A DNA stretch of 64,000 bases, taken from Brachycybe producta. Its lineage: Eukaryota > Arthropoda > Diplopoda > Playtdesmida > Andrognathidae. Below the pieces are notes generated by a model that was not told the origin of the DNA, searched no databases, and saw only the letters and a program-made list of their open reading frames with translations. A program made the position numbers and the translations under genes. Shown piece after piece: positions 31,729 through 42,648 of the stretch. The stretch is from assembly GCA_036925085.1 (NCBI GenBank), contig JAUPFP010000011.1, positions 4,026,797 through 4,090,796 of the forward strand, given 5' to 3'. Numbering within the stretch: the stretch's first letter is position 1; every line of letters begins with the position of its first letter.

Positions 31729-31814
31729 ACCAACAAAAAATAAAATTCAGAAAGTGAAACAAAAAAGTTTTCTTCTGCCAAATTTGAAATTTGTATACTT
31801 ATAAGTGATTTAAA

Positions 31815-32008
31815 TCAACAGGCATTTAGAAATCGGGACGAACACAAGTTGGCTCCGCCCTTTTTATGACGAACGCAACTTCTAATCGGTTGGTTACGTA
31901 GTCTGACGTCACATGCTCCGCCCTTTTCAACGTCGAACCACACAACAAACCAATTAGAAAGTTGCCGGTCGTCGTAAAAAAAAAGGGCGCAGCGCAAGCG
32001 CGCCATCT
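31815..32008. mobile_element. GC-box/CCAAT/CRE palindromic MITE, variant with long arms
   Basis: CAGGCATTTAGAAATCGGGA at the left, then GGCTCCGCCCTTTTTATGAC, TGACGTCA (31907-31914), GCTCCGCCC, CCAATTAGAAAGTTGCC and AAAAGGGCGCAGCGC. The terminus GAAATCGGGAC recurs at 60862 and 62673. Confidence 0.6.
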
Positions 32009-32765
32009 GAGAGGTCAAAAATAAAATAAATATCTATAAAGCCACCTAAATAACAAAAGAGCTACTAAATTTTGTTTTAAACAGTATTCTTATCTTAACA
32101 TGGCGAATTTTAATAGCACTCGTGTTTGGAACGTTTAATAAGTAGTAATCTTAATGACCAGCTGGTCTAACAATAATAGTTTTGAATTTTTGTGGTTGCA
32201 TTTGAAAATCCTCATCCTATTATCTGAAAGGAATTTCACCAAACATACTTGGCTGCTGCGTTTACCTGTAAAAACAATCATGCAAGCAGGCACGCACAGT
32301 GCAGGTGCCATATGGTATTTTAGAAGTCTTGTCGTCTGCTTATATAGACCATTTTTGCAGTTAATGTCGTTGCACTTCAAGCGTGACTAAAGTGATTCTC
32401 TTCCACTTTAGAAGTACTTTTCAAACGACTTCTGCACAATGCCATAGAACAGTCGTATTCCCTTAAGCAGTTTCAAAATTATATTACGAATTACTGCCCG
32501 TAACTCATGTTCTCTTAAAAGTTGTTTTCATATTTGCCCTGTTTTTACGCAATCCATGTTAACTTGTTTGTTTGTTTTTACTTTTTTATATAAAAGTTGA
32601 GATACACGTGTTTTTTTTTTACTATAGACTTACATAGATTAAAAAAATTTCGAATATTTATTATTATTGAACCTTTTTTTAAAAAAATGTTAACTCAGCA
32701 TCTTTTTTGTGAATATTGTAGCCCTGAAAATAGTATAGTTTTTTTAACTTTTGGAACCTAACCCT
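32009..32765. other. unassigned stretch
   Basis: A GATATTTATTTT/GGTGGCTTTATA-type repeat end is visible at 32015-32050 (also 38735, 39690, 42345). Otherwise no gene or repeat seen. Confidence 0.3.
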
Positions 32766-33471
32766 GTTTTTTGTACGCACTTGTGCGCATGTGTAAGCAC
32801 ATGTACACACGTGTGCGCATGTGTATATAAACACACATGTATGTACTCACATACATGACATAGTTACATGTGATGCACATGCGTCATTCATTTGTAATAA
32901 TACGTCACAAGTATTCTAATATACAAAAATAATAACAGAACATAGAAAGGAACACCCCTGCTAAATAATAGAAAAGTCCCCCTTTCGAATGCTACAACTG
33001 AAAAGAGGAAGAATCTCGATTTTTTTAAAAAAAAAATTACGTTTTTAAAAAATCGAAATTTTATATATCAAATCGCTCTAAAATTTCGATTTTTTACCAA
33101 TTTTATTGTCAGAATGTGTACATCATTTTAGGTCTGATGACATTTTATTGTAGGTAGCCCCGTTTTCGAGTTGTTCGACCCACAAACAATTATGACCAAA
33201 AACTCAAAATTTGTTTCTAAAAAATTCATAAAAAAATAACCCCTGGGTAAAAGTTTCTAATTTATTGTCAGGAGCATCATATTGACCCACGGAATCAAAT
33301 AAAAAATACTGCATGCCTTTATCTCATTCTGTTCTTGAGTTGTTTGACCCACTAAATCGGGTTCCGGACACACACACACACAGCCACACACACACACACA
33401 CAGACATCCTTTTTTACCCCTTTTCTTGCATGATCCTATATACCTCCATTGCTCTAAAGAGCAATGGAGGT
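32766..33471. mobile_element. 'CAATGGAGGT' hairpin element, copy 1 (CA microsatellite)
   Basis: Ends in the hairpin ACCTCCATTGCTCTAAAGAG.. (33442-33471, 14 bp arms). Shared blocks in order are the degenerate GTAC/ACATG array (32775-32890), AAATCGAAATTTTATATATC, TCATTTTAGGTCTGATGACA, TTCTTGAGTTGTTTGACCCA, a (CA)n run (33369-33403) and GACATCC. It is reverse-oriented relative to the copy at 57403-58564. Confidence 0.7.
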
Positions 33472-33474
33472 CAA

Positions 33475-34370
33475 AAACAAAATTAATATACAATTGTCAA
33501 TCCCACAAAAACAAAATCATCTCCATTCACCACTTCCTCAGGAAGAAAGTTCCATTGTCTTATAACTCTAGAAGAAAAGAAAAACAATAATATGAATCTG
33601 TCCTAGACAAAATCTCCCTAATTTTCCTAGAATGGTGAGCCCTGCCCATGTATAGTGCTTTATGAACATCACTACTAGACTGTGGTTAGGACAATCACCA
33701 CGTGTAATTTTCCCAAACAATTTCAAACTTAACTCAGCCCTGTGATGTGCCAAACTATGCCATTGTAGCACTGACAGCAACTCAGTGACACTATCTGTAA
33801 ATTTCTGCCTGCCACAAACAAACCTAGCTGTCTTATGCTGAACCATTTCAACTAAGTGAGTGAGTGTGACAGAGTGGGGAGTCCACTCACTGCAGCAATA
33901 CTCAAGATGAGGCTGAACCAATGCTTGATAGGCAATAGTTGTAACTTATGCTGGACAGGTGCCCAGTGTCCTTTGACTAAAACGAAGCATTTGTAGAGCT
34001 TTCCCAGTAACACCATCAATGTGTTTTGTTTTCCAAGAAAGGGTATCTGTCGTTGTAACCCCAAAGTACTCATAACATTTCACACTCTGAAGAATATGTC
34101 ATTCATACTATAATTAAACACAATTGGATTTCTACTCCGAGTTAACCTCATAACACTGCAATTCCCCTTATTCAACTGAAGTTGCCATGTATTATGCCAT
34201 CCTTCAATAGCCTTCAAGTCTAAGGCTAATGTTTCACAGTCCTGGCTACCGTCAACCTCTTTGTAGATTACAGTATAATCAGCAAATAGTCTGCATTTGT
34301 TGTGAACTGTACTGCTGAGATTATTAATAAATACCAGGGACAAAAAGGACCCAACACACTACGAGGGTTA
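33475..34370 (-). mobile_element. LINE copy E, third subfamily, both ends truncated
   Basis: Starts inside the 3' UTR seen at 22170 (AATATACAATTGTCAATC), directly abutting the hairpin element at 33471, and ends just upstream of the FADD box. Related to LINE copy D rather than to copies A and C. Confidence 0.7.
33568..34370 (-). pseudogene. LINE reverse transcriptase fragment with a changed catalytic box
   Basis: Reading from 34370 downward: a VLGPF-like block, SLVFINNLSS, then CRLFADYTVIYKEV, where the catalytic FADD box reads FADY (second aspartate lost). WQLQLNKGNCSVMRL follows. After a frame change near 34080 the thumb region continues (TTTDTLSWKTKHIDGVTGKA-type in another frame), and the frame at 33921 reads MVQPHLEYCCSEWTPHSVTL and RFVCGRQKFTDSVTEL. 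At least two frameshifts and the active-site change make it inactive. This is the most decayed of the coding LINE copies here. The reading between 34080 and 33921 is approximate. Confidence 0.7.
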
Positions 34371-34682
34371 AATGTTTTAAAAGTATATATATTAATGAAC
34401 TATTTGAAAATATTTTTTTTATTCTTATTTGTTAATGATAGTTGAAAATTAAAAGAAAAAATCTTTCATATTGTTAGATAATAGCAAAAGCAGTCATCAA
34501 TTATATTCCTTGAATCAATTAACTATTTCGCAACTCAATATATATGTGGTCGAAAATATTGCTGTTATTGAAATTTGTTATTCATCATGTCATTATTGGT
34601 TTCAACAAAAATGAGTGACCGCCCACCAACACTGAATTTCAATTTTCCGAATTGGAAATTTGTCTTAAAAAAATTAGTTGTC

Positions 34683-34770
34683 AAATTACAATTACAATTA
34701 CAATTAGTACTTTGCTAGCAGCCAAATAGGCCTATGGCAGAGGGACGTAAAAGTCCACATGCAGCATTAA
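34683..34770 (-). mobile_element. LINE 3' terminal fragment F
   Basis: (AATTAC)n tail, then AGTACTTTGCTAGCAGCC, GGCCTATGGCAGAGGGAC and GTCCACATGCAGCATTAAG: the same 3' terminus as LINE copies A, C and D, only about 70 bp long. Confidence 0.7.
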
Positions 34771-35128
34771 GCAGCATTTACCAAATGACTGACTCACTGA
34801 AAACATAGGTAGATTGCATGAGTGTCAGTAGACTATTTATATGTAGGACCTATACCTATATAACAGCTGTATCTGGACAGCAGAAATTTCTACTACATAT
34901 ATTAGAACACATGATTGATGAGCGAACTATAAAATACTCTTGTACTATCTGGTAACTCATGGACGTTTTTCTTATGTTTGTTTTACTTGATTTTTTTTCC
35001 TCACTGCAGTTGATCTATAAATATAAATCAATGTGCAGAAAGCATTTAAACATGATGTACATTGGCTGATAGAAGGCATTATCTTCATTCTGAAGGCTTC
35101 TTCTGTTTCTAAAGTTACGTTTCCACTT
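34771..35128. other. unassigned stretch
   Basis: Nothing recognised. Confidence 0.3.
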
Positions 35129-35610
35129 AGGGTATGTTTATACTCCAAACTTTGCTAAGATTTGCGAGCTTTGAAGCTACTAAAAATAGCTCCCAAAAGC
35201 TTAGCTTGTTCAAAAAAACACGTGGTCTTGCGAGTTTCACTGACCTTTATAGCTTATATAAAACATACATGTATACAAAACAATAGAACCCTTTCCCATC
35301 TGGAAGAAAAAAAGGCGTGACTTGTTCAACCCATTTGTGTATCCGTTTCATGATTGGTGCTTTGATTTGCTAAGCTTTGAAAAGTTGAACAATTTCAAAG
35401 CTAGCTCTAGAGGGATGTTTATACTCCAAACTTTGCTAACATTTGCAAGCTTTGAAGCTCCTAAAAACAGCTCTCATAAGCTTAGCTTGTGAGCCTGGTC
35501 TGTGATCTTGCAAGCTTCACTGCATTTTATAATGATTAATATGATTGGTGCTTTGATTTGCTAAGCTTTGAACAGTTGAACAATTTCAAAGCTAGCTTCA
35601 TGCTCTGGTG
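35129..35610 (+). repeat. two tandem copies of an AGCTT-word repeat
   Basis: Copy 1 starts AGGGTATGTTTATACTCCAA (35129) and copy 2 starts AGGGATGTTTATACTCCAA (35410). Each contains repeated AAGCTT/AGCTTTGAAGCT/GCTAAGCTT words and ends near TTGAACAATTTCAAAGCTAG. The terminus GGGxxTGTTTATACTC resembles the GCCTCGTTTTCAC and GGCGCATTCACAC ends of other MITEs here. It may be a MITE duplicated in tandem. Confidence 0.6.
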
Positions 35611-36119
35611 AAGGCAAATATCTCAAGCTCTGACGTCATTTTTAAGCTGCCTGCAACATAACCTTCACAAAAAAAAACACTTTTGTTTACAGACTCAAAA
35701 ATGTTGCAAAACTCTGCTGCATGGCTCATGTTGCGCGTGCTCGCTCCAAGACAACATTTATGTTGTTTCATAAACAAAATTGTCCAGAAAAAAAAACTAG
35801 TCAGTGCTCATTTAGATAAAAAAGGAGCCAATCTTGATGAGCTCACTAAAATATGCTTTTGTTTATGAATGAAACATGTGGAGGAAATGCAAAAATCATT
35901 AGATACATGTATTTGGAGTCCGTCAGTCCGTTCATGAAAATATTTACAGACTGATTAGTCTGTTTCTAAACAATGACTAAAAAGGGGAATAAATGCAGGG
36001 GTTCTTAAAATGTTTACGATTACAGATCCCAAATGGATTGCCCAATATGTCTCCGTAACCTTTCGCCAGACTGTCGAAATCATCATCATCGATTCATCAC
36101 CAGTTATGTTAGGTACCAG
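35611..36119. other. unassigned stretch
   Basis: No recognisable gene; short ORFs only. Confidence 0.3.
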
Positions 36120-36395
36120 CAGTGGCGTAGCTAAGGAGGGAGGGAGGGGGCAGGGGGACACATGTCCCCGATCGCCATGCCCAGGGGGCGTCCAAATGGG
36201 CATTAAAACACGCTAAAATTGACCCACAAAACTAGCCATGATATATAGTTTTTATAAATGAGAGGGGTTAAAGTTTTGATTAAAAAAAATTACAAAGTGA
36301 TCGAGAAACGGGAGCCCCATCTCTATTATTTTTCCAGGGTGGGGCCCGGGTCATTTGGTTGCCCTTTCCCCCACTTGGCGGGACTTGGTTATGGT
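36120..36395. mobile_element. hAT-type terminus with G/C-rich flank, extent uncertain
   Basis: CAGTGGCGTAGCTAAGGAGG opens the segment, the same end type as 12239. CCCTTTCCCCCACTTGGCGG near 36370 may belong to the other side. No target duplication was identified. Confidence 0.35.
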
Positions 36396-36818
36396 TAACA
36401 ATACATACGATCGTATGGATAGGTACACAGTGGCTTGGTTTTAACCGTTGTGGTTAAAACTATGATTAAAAAATAGTTTTTACCACTTGGTTTTTTTAAA
36501 AATTGGTTTTAATTAAAGACAACTATTTTTTTTTTGTGAATTGTACTGAATCTATTGGTTTTTAATATGCAAGCAAAAATTAGACTTCATTCCCACAATA
36601 TGCTTCACTACATAGGTGATACTGTGACTCATAAAGGTCGTGGGAGTTGCAGATTATAACTGAAAATTTCATGTCTATGTTAATCACTGCTGTCCACACA
36701 AATTATTCAGACGATTTGGATGAATAGAATTATTAGTGTAATTACATTAATATTTGTATTACATTAGTGTTTAATCTTTGAATTAAAATTGAAAATATGC
36801 ACAATATGCAAAAATATA
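36396..36818. other. unassigned AT-rich stretch
   Basis: Contains GGTTTTAACC-like words near 36437 and 36490, otherwise nothing recognised. Confidence 0.3.
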
Positions 36819-37943
36819 CACCGTGAGTCAGTGAATCTGGCACCCTTTTTAAAAATTTAATAACTCGGTCAAAAATCATCCGATTATTATGAAATTTGGC
36901 ACAACTGTAGATGAAATGTTAACTAACATTTTGCCTATTTCAATTTGTGTTCAAAATGTCCACTGCCAGCTGCAACACGCGTTTAGTAAGATCCGCCAGT
37001 TTTGCACTGCAGCGTTTATGATGCTTTGGTCTAGCTCACTTCAAGCCTTCGTTATCCGATTTTTCAGCTCATCAACGCTGTTTATTTTGCTTCAGTAAAC
37101 CTTTTCTTGCATGATGCCCCAAATGCCATAGTCGACGAGGTTGAGGTCGGGAATATTAGGTGGCCACAAAGTCGGTTCGATGAATTCGGGTGTTTCCTGG
37201 GTGAGAAACGCAACTGTATCCTTGGCAGTGTGAGCAGGTAATCCATCCTGCTGGAAAATGAAGAATTCTGACATTTCCTTCATGCCAGGAAGGAGACAGT
37301 TTTTCAGAAGTTCGTTGCGGTAGTATTTGCCATTAATTTTGACTCCAGGTTCAACAAAATGAATTCCTGTGGCACCCAACAATGACACTCCCACCGACAC
37401 CATTACTGATTTGCTGAACTTTGGTTTCATTCGCAGCAATCGTTCAGCGGTTATGTCATTCTTTCTAGCGGTAGCTGGCACATAAACACGATTGTTCTGC
37501 TTATTGGTAGGTCGAGCAACAGTGAAAACTTTTTCATCTGTGAAAAATATGAAGCTCACTTTGTGTTCTGGGAAACAACGCAACAGTTGTTCGCAACGTG
37601 AAAGACGAGAGACTTTGTTACTTTCAGTTAATTCCATTGCCCGATGTTTTTTGAAACATTTTAAGTTGAGTTCCTTTTTGATTATTCTGGACACAGAACT
37701 TTGCGAAACACCTGTCAGGCATTTTCAAGCTAGCAGAAGAACCAATTGGTAATCGCGCCGCTGTGCTACAGCGCCCTCTGCAGACCAAAAAAACTCTGTG
37801 GTGAGAAATTAAAAGCGTGCTTATTTAAATTCTAAAAGAAGGCATTCTCATCTACAGTTGTGCCAAATTTCATAATAATCCGATGATTTTTGACCGAGTT
37901 ATTAAATGTTTAAAAAGGGTGCCAGATTTCCTGACTCACAGTG
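36819..37943 (-). mobile_element. Tc1/mariner-superfamily element, TIRs intact
   Basis: 1125 bp between TA dinucleotides at 36817-36818 and 37944-37945. The TIRs are about 95 bp: CACCGTGAGTCAGTGAATCT at the left and, in complement, CACTGTGAGTCAGGAAATCT at the right. They share GGCACCCTTTTTAAA and AACTCGGTCAAAAATCATC and end near ACAACTGTAGATGA. The only ORF is the minus-strand transposase remnant. Confidence 0.85.
37092..37720 (-). pseudogene. mariner-type transposase (DD37D spacing), N-terminus deleted
   Basis: This is the cut-and-paste transposase catalytic domain. From about 37720 it reads GVSQSSVSRIIKKELNLKCF, the last recognition helix of the N-terminal helix-turn-helix. FFTDEKVF (first catalytic Asp), GVSLLGATGIHFVEPGVKIN, FFIFQQDGLPAHTA (second Asp) and LWPPNIPDLNLVDYGIWG (third Asp) follow, with the stop at 37092. 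I count 37 residues between the second and third aspartates, as in maT/DD37D mariners; Tc1-type DD34E has glutamate. All three acidic residues are present and the frame is open for about 200 codons. A normal protein is about 330-350 residues. Only about 100 bp separate this ORF from the inner edge of the TIR, so most of the DNA-binding region is missing by internal deletion. Confidence 0.85.
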
Positions 37944-37997
37944 TACACTTCCCAGTGTCTTATAGCCAATGTAATAATTTTCTTTTATAAAAAACAT

Positions 37998-38148
37998 ACT
38001 TTTTGGTTTAAACCAAAAAAAAACAGGTTTAAACAAAAACAAACAGATTTAAACCAAAAAACCAGGTTTAAACCAAAAAAATCAGATTTAAACCAAAAAA
38101 AAAACAGGCTTAAACCAAAAAAACCCCGTTTAAACCAAAAAACCAGGT
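37998..38148 (+). repeat. GGTTTAAACC minisatellite
   Basis: About seven units of about 18-22 bp: GGTTTAAACC (a 10 bp palindrome, sometimes GATTTAAACC or GCTTAAACC) plus AAAAAACA-type spacer. Confidence 0.9.
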
Positions 38149-38898
38149 AATTTGTTTTTTTTCTTCAAACTAAAAAACAAGCCACCCTTAATAGGTAAAG
38201 AACTGAACAGCTGAAAGAAAATCATGTTATCATCCGTAATAGTTTATTCTAACTACAATTTTTTTAAAAAAATTGTTCAGAGATCAAGTACCATATACCA
38301 CCATTATTTGGCTCTCATACCCCCAAAGGGTATGGAATCTGGATAACTTCCAGTTAAAAATTATAGTCGAGTAGCCCTCCAAGTAGAACAAGAACCTACA
38401 TTCTCTCATTCTATTAATGTTATGGACATTATAATACATTTACCAACTTTTGAAAGGTTTCTAGCTATTATTAAAAAAAAATTGTTGACATTTTTTGTTT
38501 GGCTTCAGAAATCAGTAGATAATAAAATCTTACCCTCAAGAATGTTTTCAATTTTAGAAACAATTATTGATTTTATATTTCATTTTTGGTAAAAGAAAAA
38601 AAACTGAGAAGTATTTCTAACTTTAATACTTTAGGTTTTGAAAAATGATATTAAATAGGGTAAATAAATGTAGGCGATTTTTATCTCTGATCCCGCCATA
38701 TAATAACAATGTGCCTTATAATATAGGACTACTTAAGGTGGCTGAAAAGATATTTATTTTGTTTTTGTCTCCACCAGATGGCGCGCCTGCATGGCTATTA
38801 AACCTATTATATTCTATATAGGAGGTCTCTTCCTCCCAACACGCGGTTTGTAGAAAATTTATATTTTTCAAGCAAACGTTTTTTTTCTGGAGAAACAT
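38149..38898. other. unassigned AT-rich stretch
   Basis: No gene. A GATATTTATTTT/GGTGGC repeat end at 38735-38800. Confidence 0.3.
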
Positions 38899-38901
38899 TA
38901 A

Positions 38902-39201
38902 AGCCTCGTTTTCACGGCGATAGTTCTATCGTGAAAGTAGCTGTCATGAAAGTTGTGATAGTTCATTCTCACGATAGCAACTGTCTACTTTGTCTTGAAG
39001 TAACGTGATAGTTCTGTCACATGACAGTGTGACGTCTACTTCATAGATTTTATTGAGCCCTATCTAGTCAAACGAGATAGTGATAGTGCTATCGCGACAG
39101 TGCGATTGTGACTATCATGTGGTTTTCACGATGATAGTTTTCGCAATAGTTGCTGTCATGACAGCAACTATCGTGACAACTATCATTGTGAAAACGGGGC
39201 T
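38902..39201 (+). mobile_element. 'GATAG' MITE copy 3, TAA duplication, internally deleted
   Basis: 300 bp from AGCCTCGTTTTCACGGCGAT to TGTGAAAACGGGGCT, flanked by TAA at 38899-38901 and 39202-39204. Compared with 29924-30303 it lacks the GTGTTGCCTCTC..GGCTTCTGG centre. Confidence 0.8.
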
Positions 39202-39204
39202 TAA

Positions 39205-39756
39205 GAAACAATGTAATGCGGTTTTTAGAAACTAGAAAGAAATAATAAATAAAATTTAAATAATAATTTTGCCTCACTGGAGTTTTGTTAGTTAAGGAAT
39301 TAATTATAATTATTAATCAACTATACATCCATTTTTAAACCCTTACAATTGTTTGTGATAATGCTAAGCGGTTTTTTTTTTTCTTCTTCATGATGATATC
39401 TTTAAAAATAAAACATTTTATCACAGTTTGAAAAAGGCCAAACTAGTTTTTCATGAAATGTCAATGGAAAAACTGTAAAACTATAAAATATTTATTTTTT
39501 ATGATATTTCCATGGGAAAACTTTTAACATATTCATTTACTATTCTAGTTTTGAAAATAATTTGATTTTTTTCATAATGTTGTTTCTAAAAAAAACGTTC
39601 GCTTGACGTTATGTGTCCAAATTTTACAAAAAAAACGTCTATGGAGCATAGCATTAGCCACTGCAGTGGCGCCGTCCTGAGGGACAAAAGCAAACTAAAT
39701 ATCTATAAAGTGTCGAGTATGTCCTCCTGCCTAGGCTGCACACTATATGTAAAAAC
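39205..39756. other. unassigned AT-rich stretch
   Basis: Nothing coding. A CACTGCAGTGGCGCC motif at 39660, shared in part with 42317. Confidence 0.3.
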
Positions 39757-39898
39757 TACAGGCATTTCCGTCCAGCAGTAAAATTTTGTTGGCCCCGCCC
39801 TTTTATATGAGCATCAGACCAAGTAACAAATAAATTAGAAATGACGCTCATAAAAGAGCGGGGCCAACAATTTTACTGCTGGGTAGAGATGCCTGTGT
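39757..39898. mobile_element. palindromic GC-box MITE, copy 4 (diverged ends)
   Basis: ACAGGCATTTCCGTCCAGCA at the left, GGCCCCGCCCTTTTATATGA, AATAAATTAGAAATGACG, GAGCGGGGCCAACAATTTTA, and the mirrored GCCTGTGT at the right. Confidence 0.7.
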
Positions 39899-39905
39899 AA
39901 AAACT

Positions 39906-40068
39906 ATATCAGATACACGACCACTTTATCTCATTCTGTTCTTGAGTTGTTCGACCCACAAACTCGGGGTTCCGGACATACAAACATACATACATACATA
40001 CATACATACATACATACATACGGACATACAGACATACGGACATACAGACATCCTTTTTGCCCCTTTTC
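39906..40068. mobile_element. 'CAATGGAGGT' hairpin element fragment, copy 2 (CATA microsatellite)
   Basis: TTTATCTCATTCTGTTCTTG, TTCGACCCACAAACTCGGGG, then (CATA)n (39980-40022), GACATCCTTTTTGCCCCTTT. It matches 33310-33430 and the complement of 57430-57570, but the microsatellite unit differs. Confidence 0.75.
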
Positions 40069-40069
40069 C

Positions 40070-40425
40070 TTTGAGTATGCTCTAATAAGAAAAAAACATC
40101 CATTAAAATTCTCGTAAAAATACCTAAAATAATTTTAAAAAACCACAATTAAACCACAGTAAAGCCACGCATGAGCTAATTTTTTATGGTTTTTTAAAAT
40201 TATTTTGACGTATTTTTACTAGATTTTAATGGATGTTTTTGGGCGTACTTCAATGGAGTTTAACATAAAAGTTAGAAATTCGCAATTTTGAAATTGTTTT
40301 TTAAAATATAACTGCAATTACCAATTTTTTGTCTTCCTATCATGGGTGTATGGGCTCATTAGAAAAATGCTTTATGAAGATTTTTCGAAGTAATTTTGAG
40401 ATGTAGCATGTAACCTCTTAAATTT
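40070..40425. mobile_element. palindromic element P, copy lacking most of the left arm
   Basis: Matches the centre and right arm of 58614-59427: AACATCCATTAAAATTCTCG, its mirror at 40208-40226, CAATGGAGTTTAACATAAAA, CCAATTTTTTGTC, and GATTTTTCGAAGTAATTTTG at the end. Confidence 0.7.
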
Positions 40426-40436
40426 TGTACTCAAAT

Positions 40437-40878
40437 GGCGCATTCACACTAGACTGGTTTACCAGCTGCTAGTTGCTGCTGGCTGGTTGTAGCCTGCCAG
40501 CAGCATAGTGTGAACTGCTACCAGCAGCTTCTTTTTCCAGCAGGCTAGTGATTTTAACAGCGGCTGGTGAAGTTGAACATGTCCAACTTTAGCAGCTACC
40601 TGCTGGTTATGTGACTCCCTTCCTGCTGATACCAGTGTGCTAGCAGCTTGTGTGAACCCTTTGCTGCTAGTAGTGGCACTAGTGGATAGTTGAAACTCCA
40701 CTGCTTGGGTTGCTGGTTGTTAGATTTTGCGTTTTTGCAAGACAGTGATTGTATGACTTGCGCTGCTTATACCGGCAGTGACTGGACAAGTGTGAACCCA
40801 AAGCAGCTGCTGCTTACTGTTGCTGCTAATAGCCAGCAGCAACCAGCGGCTTGTAAACCAGTCTAGTGTGAATGCGCC
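40437..40878. mobile_element. 'CAGCAGC' MITE, copy 1
   Basis: 442 bp with ends GGCGCATTCACACTAGACTG at both sides (right in complement). The interior is densely filled with GCTGCTGG/CCAGCAGC words. A 127 bp deletion derivative lies at 56271-56397. No coding capacity. Confidence 0.8.
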
Positions 40879-41599
40879 TAAACAGTTTTGTGCTGTTATT
40901 CTCTTTTAATTTTTTTTTGTTAAATTTAGAAATGTTGTTTAGATTATTAATTTTTTTCATACAAATTAAGTTGGTAGTATTATTAGTTGTAATGTTAATT
41001 ATTAACAGCAAGGATTACTAACACGTTTCACGTGAAGATTTCAAATGGGTAGCAGCGCATTTATATGACTTTGAAGGACCACGAAACGTGTTATAGAAAT
41101 TAGTCTAGACCCTATGCGTTGCATAATTTATGACAAGTTAGTACATGTGTTGAAACCCTTTAATGCAGATTCACTTTTAAAAATAAATAAATAAACAATT
41201 GGCAAAGTACATTTCTATACACCAGTAAGCAACTTGGGATTTAGTGACGTCAATAAAAACCTAGCAATTATTTTCCTTTTTTTTTTAAAGAAAAGAAGCA
41301 AATGAAGAACTTTTGTAATTTTAATAGAAATTTTTAATGTTTTCTTTTTATTGGATTCTAAAGGCTGGTTTAGTAGTGCCACAGAATAAGGAGAATACAC
41401 AGAAGGGAAACAATGCCCATTAAATTGTGACAGATTTTTCTTCTTCTGCGCATGTGCATAAGTTTTCATAGACTTCAATGATAAAAATTTCTTTTCTAAT
41501 CTATTTCAAAATGACGATCTAATCCTTTTCAAAATGGTGGCTTCATAGAAGTGGTAAAACGGTCTTTCTGCCGAGTTTTTTTTTTCTTGATGTAGTTTT
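40879..41599. other. unassigned AT-rich stretch
   Basis: Nothing recognised beyond A/T runs. Confidence 0.3.
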
Positions 41600-41850
41600 G
41601 TCTACGTGTCGGAAAATGCAAGTTGACCCACAGCTAAGATATTAGCATCAAGGAGACTCTGCTTTGCCTTGGTCGTTAGTCGCAAAACCTGTAGGTTATG
41701 CCACGCCTAGGATTCTACCGGCACGTCGACAGTCTTTTGCGACCATAGCCGCATTCAAGCCCACCGTGATACCTCTGGTGTGTCAAGAGAGAGCCTCCTG
41801 ATGCCAGTATCTCAGCTGTGGGTCAACGGGTATTTTCACACACCAACAAA
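41600..41850. mobile_element. TIR element, about 250 bp
   Basis: GTTGACCCACAGCTAAGATA (41623) mirrors ATCTCAGCTGTGGGTCAAC ending at 41827. The similarity extends outward (GTGTCGGAAAATGC / complement GTGTGTGAAAATAC) and inward (GCATCAAGGAGACTCT). The centre has TTAGTCGCAAAA opposed to CTTTTGCGACCA. Confidence 0.65.
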
Positions 41851-41913
41851 ACAATTACAACAAGCATATAAAGAAATTTACTCTGGAAGAAAGAGCCTTT
41901 TACCACTGTGTCT

Positions 41914-41946
41914 GCGTCTATACTGCTCTCCGAGCAGTATAGACGC
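41914..41946. repeat. perfect 15 bp hairpin
   Basis: GCGTCTATACTGCTC, loop TCC, GAGCAGTATAGACGC, with further imperfect pairing outside (CTGTG..CACAG). Confidence 0.85.
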
Positions 41947-42591
41947 AAACGCACAGTAGAGATGCCGGATGCACACTCTGGTTGCCAGTCGCATTCGCTT
42001 CAAAGAACTGCTCCGATAAAGAACTATTGAAACCAGTCTGGTCGCAGGTCACCAGGACACAGGCGCCTTTCGCAGACGCGGCAGAAGAATCCCACCTTAA
42101 TTTGGCGCTTCATTCTATGCAACAATCAACATTATATGCAATATGGTATGGAACGACGTACGAAAAATTTAGGATTGTATCATTAAGTCTGATAGAAAAA
42201 GGACAATAATAACATTTCTTAAGAGGCTACATCACAAAATTACTTGGAAAAAATATCCACAAAAAGCACTATATAGCATCGTTTTTCTTTTGAGCCCAGA
42301 TATCGTGAAAACAGGGCTTTAGCCACTGCGGTGGCATCCTAGAAGTGGCCAGAGGGGAAGCAAAAATGAATATTTATAAAGCCACCTTAAGTAAAAATGA
42401 GATGGAGAACAAATAATTATTCTTTCTTCTTTTGGACGTTTGACTCACAAGTCAAGTTATGAGTGTTTTTTTTTGCTAGTGCTTGACTTTGTGAGCGTTA
42501 CTTGATAAACTTAATCACAGTGGGACTCAGGCTTAAGATTCTTTAATCGAACGCGAAGATGTTGAGGTGCTATATCAGAAAGCCCACTTAT

Positions 42592-42592
<1 letters not shown>
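41947..42592. other. unassigned, with a fragment of element P at 42217-42300
   Basis: 42217-42300 matches the left end of 58614-59427 (CTTAAGAGGCTACATCACAA..). ATCGTGAAAACAGGGCTTTA at 42303-42322 resembles a GATAG-type MITE end. No gene. Confidence 0.4.

Positions 42593-42593
<1 letters not shown>

Positions 42594-42645
<52 letters not shown>
42594..42645. repeat. (GA)n microsatellite
   Basis: About 52 bp of uninterrupted GA. Confidence 0.95.

Positions 42646-42648
<3 letters not shown>

Noticed and set aside
37492..37752. Plus-strand ORF of 86 codons
   Set aside because: Shadow of the mariner transposase on the opposite strand.
38010..38150. Lys/Asn-rich ORF (FKPKK repeats)
   Set aside because: Translation of the GGTTTAAACC minisatellite.
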